This document shows, in pieces, positions 17,689 to 26,351 of a stretch of DNA of 64,000 nucleotides (positions are counted from its first letter, which is position 1; the number at the start of each line of letters is the position of its first letter). Position numbers and translations under genes: made by a program. Location: assembly GCA_047404195.1 (NCBI GenBank), contig JBDOIU010000012.1, positions 1 through 64,000 on the forward strand, written 5' to 3'. Origin of the DNA: JAJRRL01 sp047404195 (GTDB lineage: Bacteria > Pseudomonadota > Gammaproteobacteria > JAJRRL01). The notes under the pieces were generated by a model that ran no database searches, was not told where the DNA came from, and worked only from the letters and a program-made list of their open reading frames with translations.

Positions 17689-18363
17689 AGCGGTCATCAG
17701 CAATAAGCGATGCCCAACTGTCTGCGCAAGATCTGCGATACCACCTACACGATGAATGATTTTGTATAAGAACATGGCATCGATGGGGTTTAATGTGTCT
17801 TCTATGGCGTACATGGCTTGACGCAGCGTGACTTGCAGCTCGTCTGTCTCATGTTCAATGTCATCAATTTCATGAATCATCTCTTCAACACGAGAAATGG
17901 TTTTGCCGCGAAAGCCTGACTCTTGTAATGAATCCAGTAGGTCAATCGTGTCAGCTGCTTGTTGAGTGGCGTCAATACATCGGCGTACAAACTGCGTAAA
18001 ATGTGGCTGTGTGGATTCTGGTAGTGACATTTTGCGTCCGAACATGATGCCCGCTATGTCTTTGGCCGCATTAGCCAGTTTATCTTGCACTTTTAGCAGG
18101 TCTAGTAAGTCGCTGCGGCAGACGGATAACAAAATATTGCGTGGCAGGTGGATGCGCACATCCTTTTTAAGCTGGTCAGCCTGGTGTTCACCGTCAATGA
18201 TGGCTTGATAGTTGTTTTCTTGGGCGGTGGTATCACGCGCAATGATTGCGCTGAAGAATGGCTGCAGCGCTTCAACGGCTTGCTTAACGTAGACCATATG
18301 CTGCTGAATGGGTTTGATCGGTGAGCGCGCGAATAGGTCAAGTACTGCGTTTTGAATGAACAC
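17680..18363 (-). CDS. DUF47 / PhoU-like protein (TIGR00153 family)
   Basis: A 227-residue all-helical protein of the DUF47 group, distantly related to PhoU. Typical features are the N-terminal FARSPIKPIQQHM stretch, the IIDGEHQADQLK segment, and VEEMIHEIDDIEHETDELQ, a conserved acidic helix. Family members normally sit directly upstream of a Pit-type phosphate transporter and are thought to regulate it. No pit gene is present here, so this copy is isolated. The start codon is GTG 18363 with GGGGTGA before it. The 3' end overlaps punA by 9 bp. Confidence 0.85.
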   Translation of the reverse strand: MFIQNAVLDLFARSPIKPIQQHMVYVKQAVEALQPFFSAIIARDTTAQENNYQAIIDGEHQADQLKKDVRIHLPRNILLSVCRSDLLDLLKVQDKLANAAKDIAGIMFGRKMSLPESTQPHFTQFVRRCIDATQQAADTIDLLDSLQESGFRGKTISRVEEMIHEIDDIEHETDELQVTLRQAMYAIEDTLNPIDAMFLYKIIHRVGGIADLAQTVGHRLLLMTASR

Positions 18364-18457
18364 AAGTCACCCCAATGTAATAAATTCTGTCAATAGTATA
18401 AAAAAATTGAACGCATGTTACAAGCAAATGTCCTTAAAAAGCACAGCTGTGCGCTCA

Positions 18458-19321
18458 TTATTGCTCAGATTTCAGTTTAAGGGCAGCTTGATAGAGGTGT
18501 TTGCGTTTTTCACCGGTCAGTTGGCGTGTGATATCAACAGCTGTCGATAGTGAACAGTGTTGGCAAAGTGTTTTCAGTAAGGTGTTGTGATCGATGTGGC
18601 TGCTTTGGGAGGGTGATTCGTCTACTGGTGCGCCAGCAATGACCACCACAAACTCGCCTTTACAGGGCAGTGAGCCATCTTCTAGGCGGCGTTGTAGTGC
18701 TTGTACAGAGTCGGTGATAATTTGTTCATATTTTTTGGTGATTTCACGTGCTAAGCAGACGCGTCGTGTCTCTGGCAGAATGTGCGCGAGGTCTTTGAGC
18801 AATGCTGGCATGCGATGCACGGATTCGTAAAGAATCAGTGTGTGCTCACAGCGTTGTATGGTTGCAAGCTGTCGTTGACGTTTGGATCCTTTGGCAACCA
18901 TAAACCCCATGAATTGAAATTGATCACACGCAATCCCCGATGCACTGAGGGCAGCAACAGCAGCACAAGCGCCAGGAATGGGCACAATACGGATATCATT
19001 TTCATGTGCCTGTTTCACCAGTGGAAAACCCGGGTCGCTGATCAGTGGCGTGCCGGCATCGCTGATCAGTGCAATAGATTTCCCTGCTTTGAGTGCCGCC
19101 AGCACCTCTGCTACACGGGCTTGTTCGTTGTGTTGGTGAAATGATTGCAGGGGTGTTTTGATGCCAAAATGTTGGCATAGCTGCCGACTGTGTCGTGTAT
19201 CTTCTGCATAAATGACATCGACCTCATTGAGCACTTGGTGTGCGCGGGGTGTGAGGTCGTCACGATTACCAATGGGTGTTGAGACAATATAGAGATGATT
19301 ATTTGTGTGTAATGATGGCAT
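18458..19321 (-). CDS. rsmI: 16S rRNA (cytidine(1402)-2'-O)-methyltransferase RsmI
   Basis: Methylates the ribose of C1402 in 16S rRNA using S-adenosylmethionine. The 287 residues show LYIVSTPIGN at the N-terminus, YAEDTRHSRQL, ALISDAGTPLISDPG (the family signature) and IPGACA. ATG 19321 is preferred over ATG 19333 because GGAG lies 6 bp before it. It is divergent from lpoA, exactly as yraL and yraM are in E. coli, which supports both assignments. Confidence 0.95.
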   Translation of the reverse strand: MPSLHTNNHLYIVSTPIGNRDDLTPRAHQVLNEVDVIYAEDTRHSRQLCQHFGIKTPLQSFHQHNEQARVAEVLAALKAGKSIALISDAGTPLISDPGFPLVKQAHENDIRIVPIPGACAAVAALSASGIACDQFQFMGFMVAKGSKRQRQLATIQRCEHTLILYESVHRMPALLKDLAHILPETRRVCLAREITKKYEQIITDSVQALQRRLEDGSLPCKGEFVVVIAGAPVDESPSQSSHIDHNTLLKTLCQHCSLSTAVDITRQLTGEKRKHLYQAALKLKSEQ

Positions 19322-19372
19322 GTTAGACTCCATTGTTTGAGCGAGCGCTGAATATGGTTTAAAGTATTCATT

Positions 19373-21196
19373 ATGAATACTTTATTACGTTTTTGTCATC
19401 TCATTCCACTGGCGCTGGCGGTTTCCGTCTTACCGGCCTGTGGGCCACGCACGTCACATCAGTCAATGGGTGGTGAACTGTCTATACGCCCGACGGTAAG
19501 CGGTCAAGTTGCTTATCGGCAGGCGTTGGTGTCTGCTGGTGCTGAACGCCAACAGGCACTCATCACTGCTGCTACGCAGTTTATGGCAGCTGGACAGGTG
19601 ATGCAAGCGCAGCAGGCGCTACGCCGTTGTGATCGCCCCAGTTTGTCACTATCACAGCGCTTTTCAGTTGACTTGCTACGGGCAGAGATTGCTTTACGTC
19701 AAGGGCGTATTGTCCGTGCGCTGCGCTATCTGCCCAATGCGAATGAGGCTCTGACGGGAGTGGAACAGCAGCAACTCTATCGTGCACAAACGCGAACTTT
19801 TGCAGCAGCGGGCAATTGGCGAGCACAAATGTTGGCACAAAATCACCTGATCGCATTGACCGAAGGTGAACAAAGAAATCAAGCACTACAAGATATGTGG
19901 CAACTATTAACCACCATGTCACCCGCTGTGCGCCGAGATTTGCTGCAGTCGATGCGTTATTCACAACCTGAAGTGCAGGCTTGGTTGCGTTTTGTGAGTA
20001 TTGCAACAGAATTTCCTGCTGGTTCAGCGCAGTGGCGTCAACAGCTTGCGGCTTGGCAGCAGCAATATCCACAGCATGCAGCCAATGCGTTATTGCATAA
20101 AATGCAGCAACAGTCTTATGGGCAACCAGCCACACACATGGCTCTCTTATTGCCGCTGAGTGGCCCTTATGCGGCTCAGGGCGCTGCAATTCAGCGCGGT
20201 ATCATGGCGGCATACTATGCACAGCAACAACGTCAACCAACAGCCGCACTGCGTATTTCAGTGTACGATACACATCAATTAACAGCAGTTGGTGCTTATC
20301 AGGCTGCTATTCGTGCTGGTGCTGACCAAGTTGTTGGGCCGTTGCTGAAGCAAAATTGTCGCGCTTTACTGCAGGCGGTCAAACCCACAGTGCCTGTACT
20401 TGCCCTCAATAATATTGCAGCGCGTCAGGCAAATGTGTATCAATACTCACTGGCACCAAATGGCATGGTTGATGCTATAGCGGGCCGGCTGGCACAGCAA
20501 GGACATTGGCAGGTTTTATTGCTCAACAGTAGTCGCCAGAAATACCAGGCACTGTCGACGCGTTTTGCGCGATTATGGCAACAAATGGGTGGTGTGATTG
20601 TCAATGATAAAACGCAAGTACCAGTAGCACATATGGCGAAAGAGGTTGCTGATATTTTACATGTATCTCATGCCAAGCAGCGCTGGCGACGTTTACAAAA
20701 AACGCTACGCACTAAAATTCGTTTCACCAGTGCACGGCGTCACGATGTCGATGCCATTGTCATACTCGGTGGCAGGACATTTGCGCAGCGTGTGGTGCCG
20801 TTGTTGAAGTATAATTTTGCTGGTCAGCTACCTATTATTGGTGTGCCAGCAGTATACAACGAACAACATCAGATTGGTGGCTATCAGGACCTCAATCATT
20901 TGCAGTTGTTAGCGTTACCTTGGTACTTCCCAGCAAAAACAGCTACTGTATCAGCGGGCATACAATACCAGTTGGAACAGGCTTGGCCCTCAGCGGTTAA
21001 GCGGTACGGACGGTTTTATGCGATGGGTGTGGATGCGTATCGATTGTCGCGTCAATTGCCTATGCTATCAGCATGGTCACGGGTTTCCTTGTACGGTTTA
21101 ACAGGTCGTTTATCGCTCAATCATCACCGTGAGGTTGTCAGGCAGGCGGTGTGGGGGAAAATTAAGCATGGTCGGCTACAAAAGGCTGTTATGTGA
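19373..21196 (+). CDS. lpoA: Penicillin-binding protein activator LpoA (outer-membrane lipoprotein)
   Basis: A 607-residue lipoprotein that reaches through the periplasm to activate PBP1a. The first 24 residues are a lipoprotein signal with lipobox LPAC (Cys about residue 23). The N-terminal half is Gln/Ala-rich and helical, as expected for the TPR-like domain. The C-terminal half from about residue 255 has HMALLLPLSGPYAAQG, the start of the periplasmic-binding-protein-like YraM domain. It heads a block lpoA-yraN-diaA-dolP, and its stop overlaps the yraN start. Confidence 0.93.
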   Translation: MNTLLRFCHLIPLALAVSVLPACGPRTSHQSMGGELSIRPTVSGQVAYRQALVSAGAERQQALITAATQFMAAGQVMQAQQALRRCDRPSLSLSQRFSVDLLRAEIALRQGRIVRALRYLPNANEALTGVEQQQLYRAQTRTFAAAGNWRAQMLAQNHLIALTEGEQRNQALQDMWQLLTTMSPAVRRDLLQSMRYSQPEVQAWLRFVSIATEFPAGSAQWRQQLAAWQQQYPQHAANALLHKMQQQSYGQPATHMALLLPLSGPYAAQGAAIQRGIMAAYYAQQQRQPTAALRISVYDTHQLTAVGAYQAAIRAGADQVVGPLLKQNCRALLQAVKPTVPVLALNNIAARQANVYQYSLAPNGMVDAIAGRLAQQGHWQVLLLNSSRQKYQALSTRFARLWQQMGGVIVNDKTQVPVAHMAKEVADILHVSHAKQRWRRLQKTLRTKIRFTSARRHDVDAIVILGGRTFAQRVVPLLKYNFAGQLPIIGVPAVYNEQHQIGGYQDLNHLQLLALPWYFPAKTATVSAGIQYQLEQAWPSAVKRYGRFYAMGVDAYRLSRQLPMLSAWSRVSLYGLTGRLSLNHHREVVRQAVWGKIKHGRLQKAVM

Positions 21197-21558
21197 AAAA
21201 GCGTTATCGGCAATGGATTGGGGTGCGTGCAGAAAAAAAGGCAAGCCAGTTTTTACGACGACAGGGGCTACGCTTATTACAACGAAATTACCGATGTCGC
21301 TGTGGTGAGATAGACCTGATCATGCAAGATCAGCAGGATTTGGTGTTTGTGGAAGTGCGTTACCGCCATGCAGATGCGCATGGTGGTGCTTTAGCGAGTG
21401 TTGATATTCATAAGCAGCAGCGCATTATACGCACAGCACAATATTATTGTCAGCACCAAGCACATGCTTTCACATGGATAGAGGCAATGCGTTTTGATGT
21501 TTTTGCGATGCAGCATGGTCAATCTCCGCAATGGGTGCAAGCTGCCTTTACCCTGTAG
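21193..21558 (+). CDS. yraN: YraN family (UPF0102) endonuclease-like protein
   Basis: A 121-residue member of the UPF0102 group with a restriction-endonuclease-like fold. The key block is RNYRCRCGEIDLIMQDQQDLVFVEVRYR: the GEIDLI and VFVEVR motifs supply the Asp and Glu-x-Arg residues expected of the nuclease-like core. The start is GTG 21193, overlapping the lpoA stop by 4 bp. The biochemical role in bacteria is unsettled. Its place between lpoA and diaA matches E. coli. Confidence 0.9.
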   Translation: MKKRYRQWIGVRAEKKASQFLRRQGLRLLQRNYRCRCGEIDLIMQDQQDLVFVEVRYRHADAHGGALASVDIHKQQRIIRTAQYYCQHQAHAFTWIEAMRFDVFAMQHGQSPQWVQAAFTL

Positions 21559-21609
21559 AGCGCCAATGTTATGCTATCTGCAGCATGATTCAAAGAGGAG
21601 ATGCCTTTG

Positions 21610-22206
21610 GTGTTAGCACAGCGTGTTCAGCAGCAATTTAATGAAAGCATACAGGTGATGATTACCGCCGCTGATTCATTGGTGGAGGTCATTGCGTCAG
21701 CTGGAGATACCCTATTTAATACTATTTTATCTAATGGCCGAATTTTTGTCTGTGGTGATGGGGCTTCGCACGCTAATGCGCAGCGATTTGTGGCAGCATT
21801 AGTGCATCGCTTTCAGGCAGATCGTCCAAGTTTGCCAGCCTTTTTGTTAGCAGCAGATGTTGCTACGCGTAGTGCGATTGTCGCAGATGGTATGAGCACT
21901 GAAATGTATAGTAAACCCTTAAAAGCACTGGCTCAGTCAGGGGATGCGTTGGTGGTTTTGAGTCATGATGGTCATAGCAGTAGTCTACTGGAGGCAATTG
22001 CTGTTGCACACCAGCGAGATATGACTGTAATCGCACTGACTGGCGCTGATGGTGGACAAGTAGCTGCTGTTTTGCAGGATAACGACTGTGAGATACGCTT
22101 GCCTTCGCAGTCTGCCAGTCGCGTATATGAAGGCCATGCATTGGCATTGCATTGTTTATGTGATGTGGTAGATTCACAGTTATTCACACCTGAGGAGGTT
22201 GTATGA
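21610..22206 (+). CDS. diaA: DnaA initiator-associating protein DiaA
   Basis: A SIS-domain protein of about 198 residues. In E. coli, DiaA binds DnaA and promotes its assembly at oriC. Visible features are FVCGDGASHANAQ (the phospho-sugar-like SIS motif), RPSLPAF, VLSHDGHSSS and VIALTGADGG. ATG 21601 touches GAGGAG (21595-21600) with no gap, so GTG 21610 at 9 bp spacing is the better start and aligns with the E. coli N-terminus; TTG 21607 is also possible. dolP starts at 22203, overlapping by 4 bp. Confidence 0.9.
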   Translation: MLAQRVQQQFNESIQVMITAADSLVEVIASAGDTLFNTILSNGRIFVCGDGASHANAQRFVAALVHRFQADRPSLPAFLLAADVATRSAIVADGMSTEMYSKPLKALAQSGDALVVLSHDGHSSSLLEAIAVAHQRDMTVIALTGADGGQVAAVLQDNDCEIRLPSQSASRVYEGHALALHCLCDVVDSQLFTPEEVV

Positions 22207-22769
22207 GACAGTTAATTTTATTATTTGGATTTATCTTTGGTTTGGTCGGATGTGTGCCTGCGGCACTGATGGTCGGTGCAACAGCTGGCGGTGCAGTGGT
22301 ATATGACAAGCGCCCAATGAAGGTCATGGTTGCTGATCACCGAGCGGCTAATAAGATCCGTCATCAGCTGAAGAATAATCGCGAGCTTCATAAAAATAGC
22401 GCAATTAATGTGTCGGTGTTTAATGGTATTGTGCTGCTGACCGGGCAGGCAGCAACCAAAACACTATCAGCTCAAGCAGCTAAGTATGCACAGGAGAACC
22501 AGTATACCAAGCGTGTTTACAATAGAATATCGATATCAGGGCCTGAGGGCACGTTAAAAAACATCAACGATGCATGGTTGTCGAATAAGATTCGTCTACA
22601 TATGCTCACCAAATCTGGTTTACAGTCTTCAAATGTAAAGGTTGTGACTGAGAATGGTGTGGTGTATCTGATGGGTTCTATTTCTCGTAAGCAAGCTGCT
22701 TTGGCTGCAAGGGTTGCCAGTAGCGTATCCGGTGTGCAGAAAGTTGTGAAAGTGTTTGAGTACGAGTAA
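22203..22769 (+). CDS. dolP: DolP (YraP), BON-domain outer-membrane lipoprotein
   Basis: A 188-residue lipoprotein with lipobox LVGC at about residue 17, followed by a Gly/Ala-rich segment, as in DolP. Two BON domains follow: about 45-110 with NGIVLLTGQAAT, and about 120-188 with ENGVVYLMGSISR. DolP maintains outer-membrane integrity at division sites. It is the fourth gene of the lpoA block, coupled to diaA by a 4-bp overlap; the next gene starts 3 bp after its stop. Confidence 0.92.
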   Translation: MRQLILLFGFIFGLVGCVPAALMVGATAGGAVVYDKRPMKVMVADHRAANKIRHQLKNNRELHKNSAINVSVFNGIVLLTGQAATKTLSAQAAKYAQENQYTKRVYNRISISGPEGTLKNINDAWLSNKIRLHMLTKSGLQSSNVKVVTENGVVYLMGSISRKQAALAARVASSVSGVQKVVKVFEYE

Positions 22770-22772
22770 CAG

Positions 22773-23459
22773 ATGGCGCCATTATCAATCATGCAAATAC
22801 TGGCATTGGTTGCCTTGCCACTGTTATTGGCTATTACCTTGCATGAAGTGGCGCATGCCTATGTTGCCAATCGCTGTGGTGATAACACAGCAGCGATGAT
22901 GGGGCGATTAAGCTTTAACCCGTTGAAGCACATCGATTTATTCGGGACTATTCTGCTGCCCGCCTCATTATTATTACTATCGCATTACGCTGGTGGACCG
23001 CCACTTGTGTTTGGTTGGGCAAAGCCGGTACCAATCAATCCTAATAATTTTAAACAGTGGCGACGTGACCAGGCACTGGTTGCGGCAGCGGGTCCAGCTT
23101 CAAATATATTGATGTCTTTTTTATGGGCGCTCATAATGAAATGTGTGATGTTGTTCGCGCCTGCCCAGCCAAGTGGTGCTGAGACAGATATACTGGTATT
23201 TTTAGTGCTGGCAGCACAGTATGGTATTATAATCAATCTCGTTTTTGCAGTGCTGAATATGATTCCATTACCTCCTTTAGATGGTGCTAGAATTGTTGCA
23301 GCATTATTACGAGGTCGAGCTGCTTATTATTACGCTCAGATTGAGCCATACGGTATGTGGATTTTATTGGCAGCATTATTACTTGGCTTGCTTGGTAAGG
23401 TATTGTTCCCAATAGTAGCATTACTGCGTGCTATGATTTACGGTATATTCCATTTATAG
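22773..23459 (+). CDS. Site-2-type M50 zinc metalloprotease (membrane)
   Basis: This 228-residue protein has several membrane helices. The zinc motif HEVAH is at residues 24-28 within the first helix. A second conserved block, NMIPLPPLDGAR, supplies the third ligand Asp. AAAGPASNILM between them matches the group of small M50 proteases without PDZ domain (the YwhC/SpoIVFB-like branch). Substrates are unknown. It starts 3 bp after dolP, so it probably shares the operon, an addition compared with E. coli. Confidence 0.88.
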   Translation: MAPLSIMQILALVALPLLLAITLHEVAHAYVANRCGDNTAAMMGRLSFNPLKHIDLFGTILLPASLLLLSHYAGGPPLVFGWAKPVPINPNNFKQWRRDQALVAAAGPASNILMSFLWALIMKCVMLFAPAQPSGAETDILVFLVLAAQYGIIINLVFAVLNMIPLPPLDGARIVAALLRGRAAYYYAQIEPYGMWILLAALLLGLLGKVLFPIVALLRAMIYGIFHL

Positions 23460-23536
23460 CCGTTTTTGAATGAAGCATGTTGATTGACAGCAGTGCTTGC
23501 AAGTCTCATGCTTCAAAGAAGAGGTGATGAGTTAAT

Positions 23537-23956
23537 TTATTTGACTACTTTTAGGAAAGGGGGCTTCTTGTCAGGCGAGCTTGTGCTGTTGCTTGATGAT
23601 GAGATGCCACTGTCTGATGGGGGGTGGTCATCTGGAGGCAGTTCACCGTCGTCATTATCGAATGCCATACCTTGACCATTTTCATGTGCATACAATGCCT
23701 CTATTGCTTGTAGTGGGACATATATTTCATAAGGCACTTGGCCAAAACTGGCGTTAAATGAAAGTGATTGATTGCTGATGAGTAGGTTGGCGGTGGCATT
23801 GGCGCTGATATTTAAGATAATTTTGCCGTCTTTGATGTACTGCTCTGGTACGGCAAGACCGTCTACTGTGGCATCAACCAGTACATAGGGGGTTTTATCA
23901 TTATCAATGATCCATGCAAGTATCGCGCGTATGAGGTAGGGTTTTTTAGAATACAT
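23537..23956 (-). CDS. sspB: ClpXP adaptor SspB
   Basis: SspB delivers ssrA-tagged proteins to ClpXP. The 139 residues show KKPYLIRAILAWIIDNDKTP at the start and a beta-rich core with FNASFGQVPYEIYVPL and the IEALYAHENGQGM helix. A disordered Pro/Ser/Asp linker follows, then a C-terminal PPFLKVVK, equivalent to the ClpX-binding tail of E. coli SspB. ATG 23956 is chosen: GGGAG within the end of sspA is well placed, whereas the longer frame begins at a GTG. It follows sspA by 7 bp. Confidence 0.93.
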   Translation of the reverse strand: MYSKKPYLIRAILAWIIDNDKTPYVLVDATVDGLAVPEQYIKDGKIILNISANATANLLISNQSLSFNASFGQVPYEIYVPLQAIEALYAHENGQGMAFDNDDGELPPDDHPPSDSGISSSSNSTSSPDKKPPFLKVVK

Positions 23957-23963
23957 CAGTGAC

Positions 23964-24581
23964 TCACTCCCTGATTTCACGTTCCGTTTCTGTTAAGCTG
24001 GCTTCAAATGCAGGGCGGGTGAAAATTCTTTCCATATACTGAAAAATACTTTTCGCATTTTTTGGCAGCTTAATATCTAACTCAGGTAATCGCCACAATA
24101 GAGGGGCAATGGCGCAGTCGACCAAGGTGAACTCGTTGCTTAAGAAGTAGGGTGAGTCATCGAATACAGGAATGACTGTTGTCAGTGAGTCACCGAGCAA
24201 TTTACGTGCTGTCTCTGCTTGTTGTTCATTGCCATATAGGATTGCATCCATTTGGCTGTACCAGTCACGGCCAATTCGATAGCGCATGAGTCGACTTTTA
24301 GCGCGAGAAACAGGGTATACAGGTAGTAGCGGTGGGTGTGGAAAGCGCTCATCCAGGTATTCAATGATGACATTGTGTTCGTATAGCACCAAATCCCGGT
24401 CGATTAGAGTCGGTAGTGATTGATACGGATTAACTTCAGCTAGGATTTCAGATGGCGAGTTTGGATCAACCTGGTTTACCTCGACAGCGACATTTTTTTC
24501 AGCCAGTACGATCCTAACTTGGTGAGAGCGTGGATCAGTACCCGAGTAAAGCATCATGATGGATCTTTTGAGGGGTGACAT
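23964..24581 (-). CDS. sspA: Stringent starvation protein A
   Basis: A glutathione-transferase-fold protein that binds RNA polymerase and affects stress and, in several pathogens, virulence gene expression. The 205 residues contain LYSGTDPRSHQVRIVLAEK at the N-terminus, VNPYQSLPTLIDRDLVLYEHNVIIEYLDERFP, and a helical C-terminal domain with LVDCAIAPLLWRLP. AGGAGA precedes the ATG. It lies downstream of rplM-rpsI with a terminator between, the same order as E. coli, and is cotranscribed with sspB. Confidence 0.95.
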   Translation of the reverse strand: MSPLKRSIMMLYSGTDPRSHQVRIVLAEKNVAVEVNQVDPNSPSEILAEVNPYQSLPTLIDRDLVLYEHNVIIEYLDERFPHPPLLPVYPVSRAKSRLMRYRIGRDWYSQMDAILYGNEQQAETARKLLGDSLTTVIPVFDDSPYFLSNEFTLVDCAIAPLLWRLPELDIKLPKNAKSIFQYMERIFTRPAFEASLTETEREIRE

Positions 24582-24747
24582 AGCATCTCCTAGTGAGTAA
24601 TAAAGCTTGGCAGTGTTGGTGTATATCAGTCGAGCTTCAAATAGCGAACCACGACTGCCTCTTGTTCGCTATGATGACTGGTTTCAATTTGAAAAGTGTT
24701 GAGCGTATCTGATATTCGTACTTTTCATATATCATTCAGTCAGTGTA

Positions 24748-24809
24748 TAAAAAAAATTTGCACTGTCTAAATTTGCATCTTATATTTTGATGCATACTGA
24801 CAGTGCAAA
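24748..24809 (-). terminator. Intrinsic terminator downstream of rpsI
   Basis: On the minus strand TTTGCACTGTC pairs with GACAGTGCAAA (11 bp). The loop holds an inner TGCATC/GATGCA stem, and a run of T residues (complement of 24748-24756) follows. It begins 13 bp after the rpsI stop and separates the ribosomal operon from sspAB. Confidence 0.9.
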
Positions 24810-24821
24810 AGCCAATGACAA

Positions 24822-25337
24822 TTAACGTTTTGCCCACTGTGCACGACGTCTTGCGCCTCTGCAACCCACTTTCTTACGTTCAGCCATACGTGGATCACGT
24901 GTGACAAAACCAGCAAGGCGAAGTTGTTTGTGCCATGGTAATTGGAAGCCTTGATCTGGATCTGTGCTGCAAGGCTTTAAAGCTTGTGCGTCATCAGTGT
25001 CATCGCTGACTTCAGTTATTGCATCTTTCAGTGCTTGAACTTGTGACTCAGGCATTGTTTCTTTCTCAAATCGAACAAGAGTGCGCGCAACACCGTGTCT
25101 GATTGCACCAGATTGACCGCTCACGCCACTGCCTTTGACAGTGATGTACAGGTCAAAATTATTGCGCTCGTCAAGCAGGTCAAGTGGCTGGCGTACAACC
25201 ATGCGATCACTTTCACGTGAAAAATAATCATCAATCGATTTGTCGTTGATAACAATTTTGCCTGTTCCATTTGGAGAAAGAAATACTCGAGCAGTTGAGG
25301 TCTTACGTCGGCCGGTGGCGTAGTATGCAGTTGTCAT
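24822..25337 (-). CDS. rpsI: 30S ribosomal protein S9 with internal insertion
   Basis: The ends of this 171-residue protein match S9 closely: YATGRRKTSTARVFL, RMVVRQPLDL, VKGSGVSGQSGAIRHG, and the C-terminal GFVTRDPRMAERKKVG and RRRAQWAKR tail that reaches the P-site tRNA. Between ARTLVRFE and LRLAGFVT it carries about 41 extra residues, acidic and polar (including DDTDDAQ), that E. coli S9 (130 residues) lacks. The frame is intact throughout, so this is an in-frame expansion. It is 2 bp downstream of rplM. Confidence 0.95.
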   Translation of the reverse strand: MTTAYYATGRRKTSTARVFLSPNGTGKIVINDKSIDDYFSRESDRMVVRQPLDLLDERNNFDLYITVKGSGVSGQSGAIRHGVARTLVRFEKETMPESQVQALKDAITEVSDDTDDAQALKPCSTDPDQGFQLPWHKQLRLAGFVTRDPRMAERKKVGCRGARRRAQWAKR

Positions 25338-25339
25338 TT

Positions 25340-25765
25340 TTAGTCTCCCAGTTGCAGTTCAACAGGTTTCTGTGCCTGGTGGTTATGTTCCGCACCAGAA
25401 AATACACGCAATTTGGTGAGCATTTTTCTGCCCAGCGGGTTGCGTGGTAGCATGCGTTTCACTGCCAACATCAGCATTTTTTCGGCTGGCATCTCTGCAG
25501 TTTTAGTTTCTTTAATACCACCCGGGTAGCCCGTGTGGTGATAATGTGTTTTATCTTGTGCCTTGTTACCAGTTAGCTTAATACCAGCAGCGTTCACAAC
25601 CACCACAAAATCCCCTGTATCAACATGAGGTGTGAAGGTTGGCTTGTGTTTACCACGCAGAATTGAAGCAAGCTTGCTAGCCAAGCGACCCAAAGTTAAA
25701 CCGTTAGCGTCAACGATGTACCAATCTTGTACAGTGTTGTCGCGGTTAGCCATAAATGTAGACAT
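25340..25765 (-). CDS. rplM: 50S ribosomal protein L13
   Basis: An early-assembly 23S rRNA-binding protein. The 141 residues contain DWYIVDANGLTLGRLAS, GKHKPTFTPHVDTGDFVVV, HHTGYPGGIK, MLPRNPLGRKM and the final GAEHNHQAQKP, all typical. ATG 25765 gives the family start MSTF; the frame extends six codons further without support. It pairs with rpsI in the standard rplM-rpsI operon. Confidence 0.96.
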   Translation of the reverse strand: MSTFMANRDNTVQDWYIVDANGLTLGRLASKLASILRGKHKPTFTPHVDTGDFVVVVNAAGIKLTGNKAQDKTHYHHTGYPGGIKETKTAEMPAEKMLMLAVKRMLPRNPLGRKMLTKLRVFSGAEHNHQAQKPVELQLGD

Positions 25766-26351
25766 AGTATTGATTCCGAACAAAAAATGTTGAAAAGGCC
25801 CAAATAATACCGCAGTAATCTAACGAACGCAAGCCCTAGCAGTGAAAAAATGTGTGTTTATCAAAAATTGATAGATCAGAGGCTTGATATGGATGTCTGA
25901 GTAGTGTGGTACAGACCTTTCGGGTCAAAAAATACCCACATCTGCTGCCGTCAAGCGGTTTTCAGCCACCACAGCGCGGTGTTCTATATACGTCCAGTCT
26001 ATCCTTCAGTGAGCCAGGCTGAGAGTGGTACGCACACCGACTTTGCTCTGTAACATACGTCATATTTTTTGATGTTGTATCTGTCATTAATCGCAAATGG
26101 TATCAGTGAATGTGTTTTTTAAGTCAGCCTTATTGCCATTGAAACTGGTCATTAAAGAGTCATGCCACCTAGTTAACCAGTGCATTTTGTAGGAAATCTC
26201 TGTATTCATAGCATATTTTTAATGTATTCTGCCTATCCCTCTGTTTTTTTTCGGATTTTATGATACTTTTGAAGTTGTCATATCGTTTGTTGGGTGGCAA
26301 CTCATAGCGCCCGCAGGCATTGATAGTCAACACTTTGAGGAGGAATAGGCC
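25766..26351. other. 586-bp gap without a recognised gene
   Basis: This stretch separates rplM (minus) from the histone-like gene (plus), so it must hold both promoters. A short GACC-TTTC-GGGTC hairpin lies near 25915-25927. No open frame of good composition, tRNA, 6S RNA, RNase P RNA or tmRNA signature was seen. A small RNA of unknown type is possible. Confidence 0.4.

Noticed and set aside
25850..26060. Possible 6S, RNase P or tmRNA gene
   Set aside because: No conserved core sequence or closing stem of these RNAs could be identified by eye.
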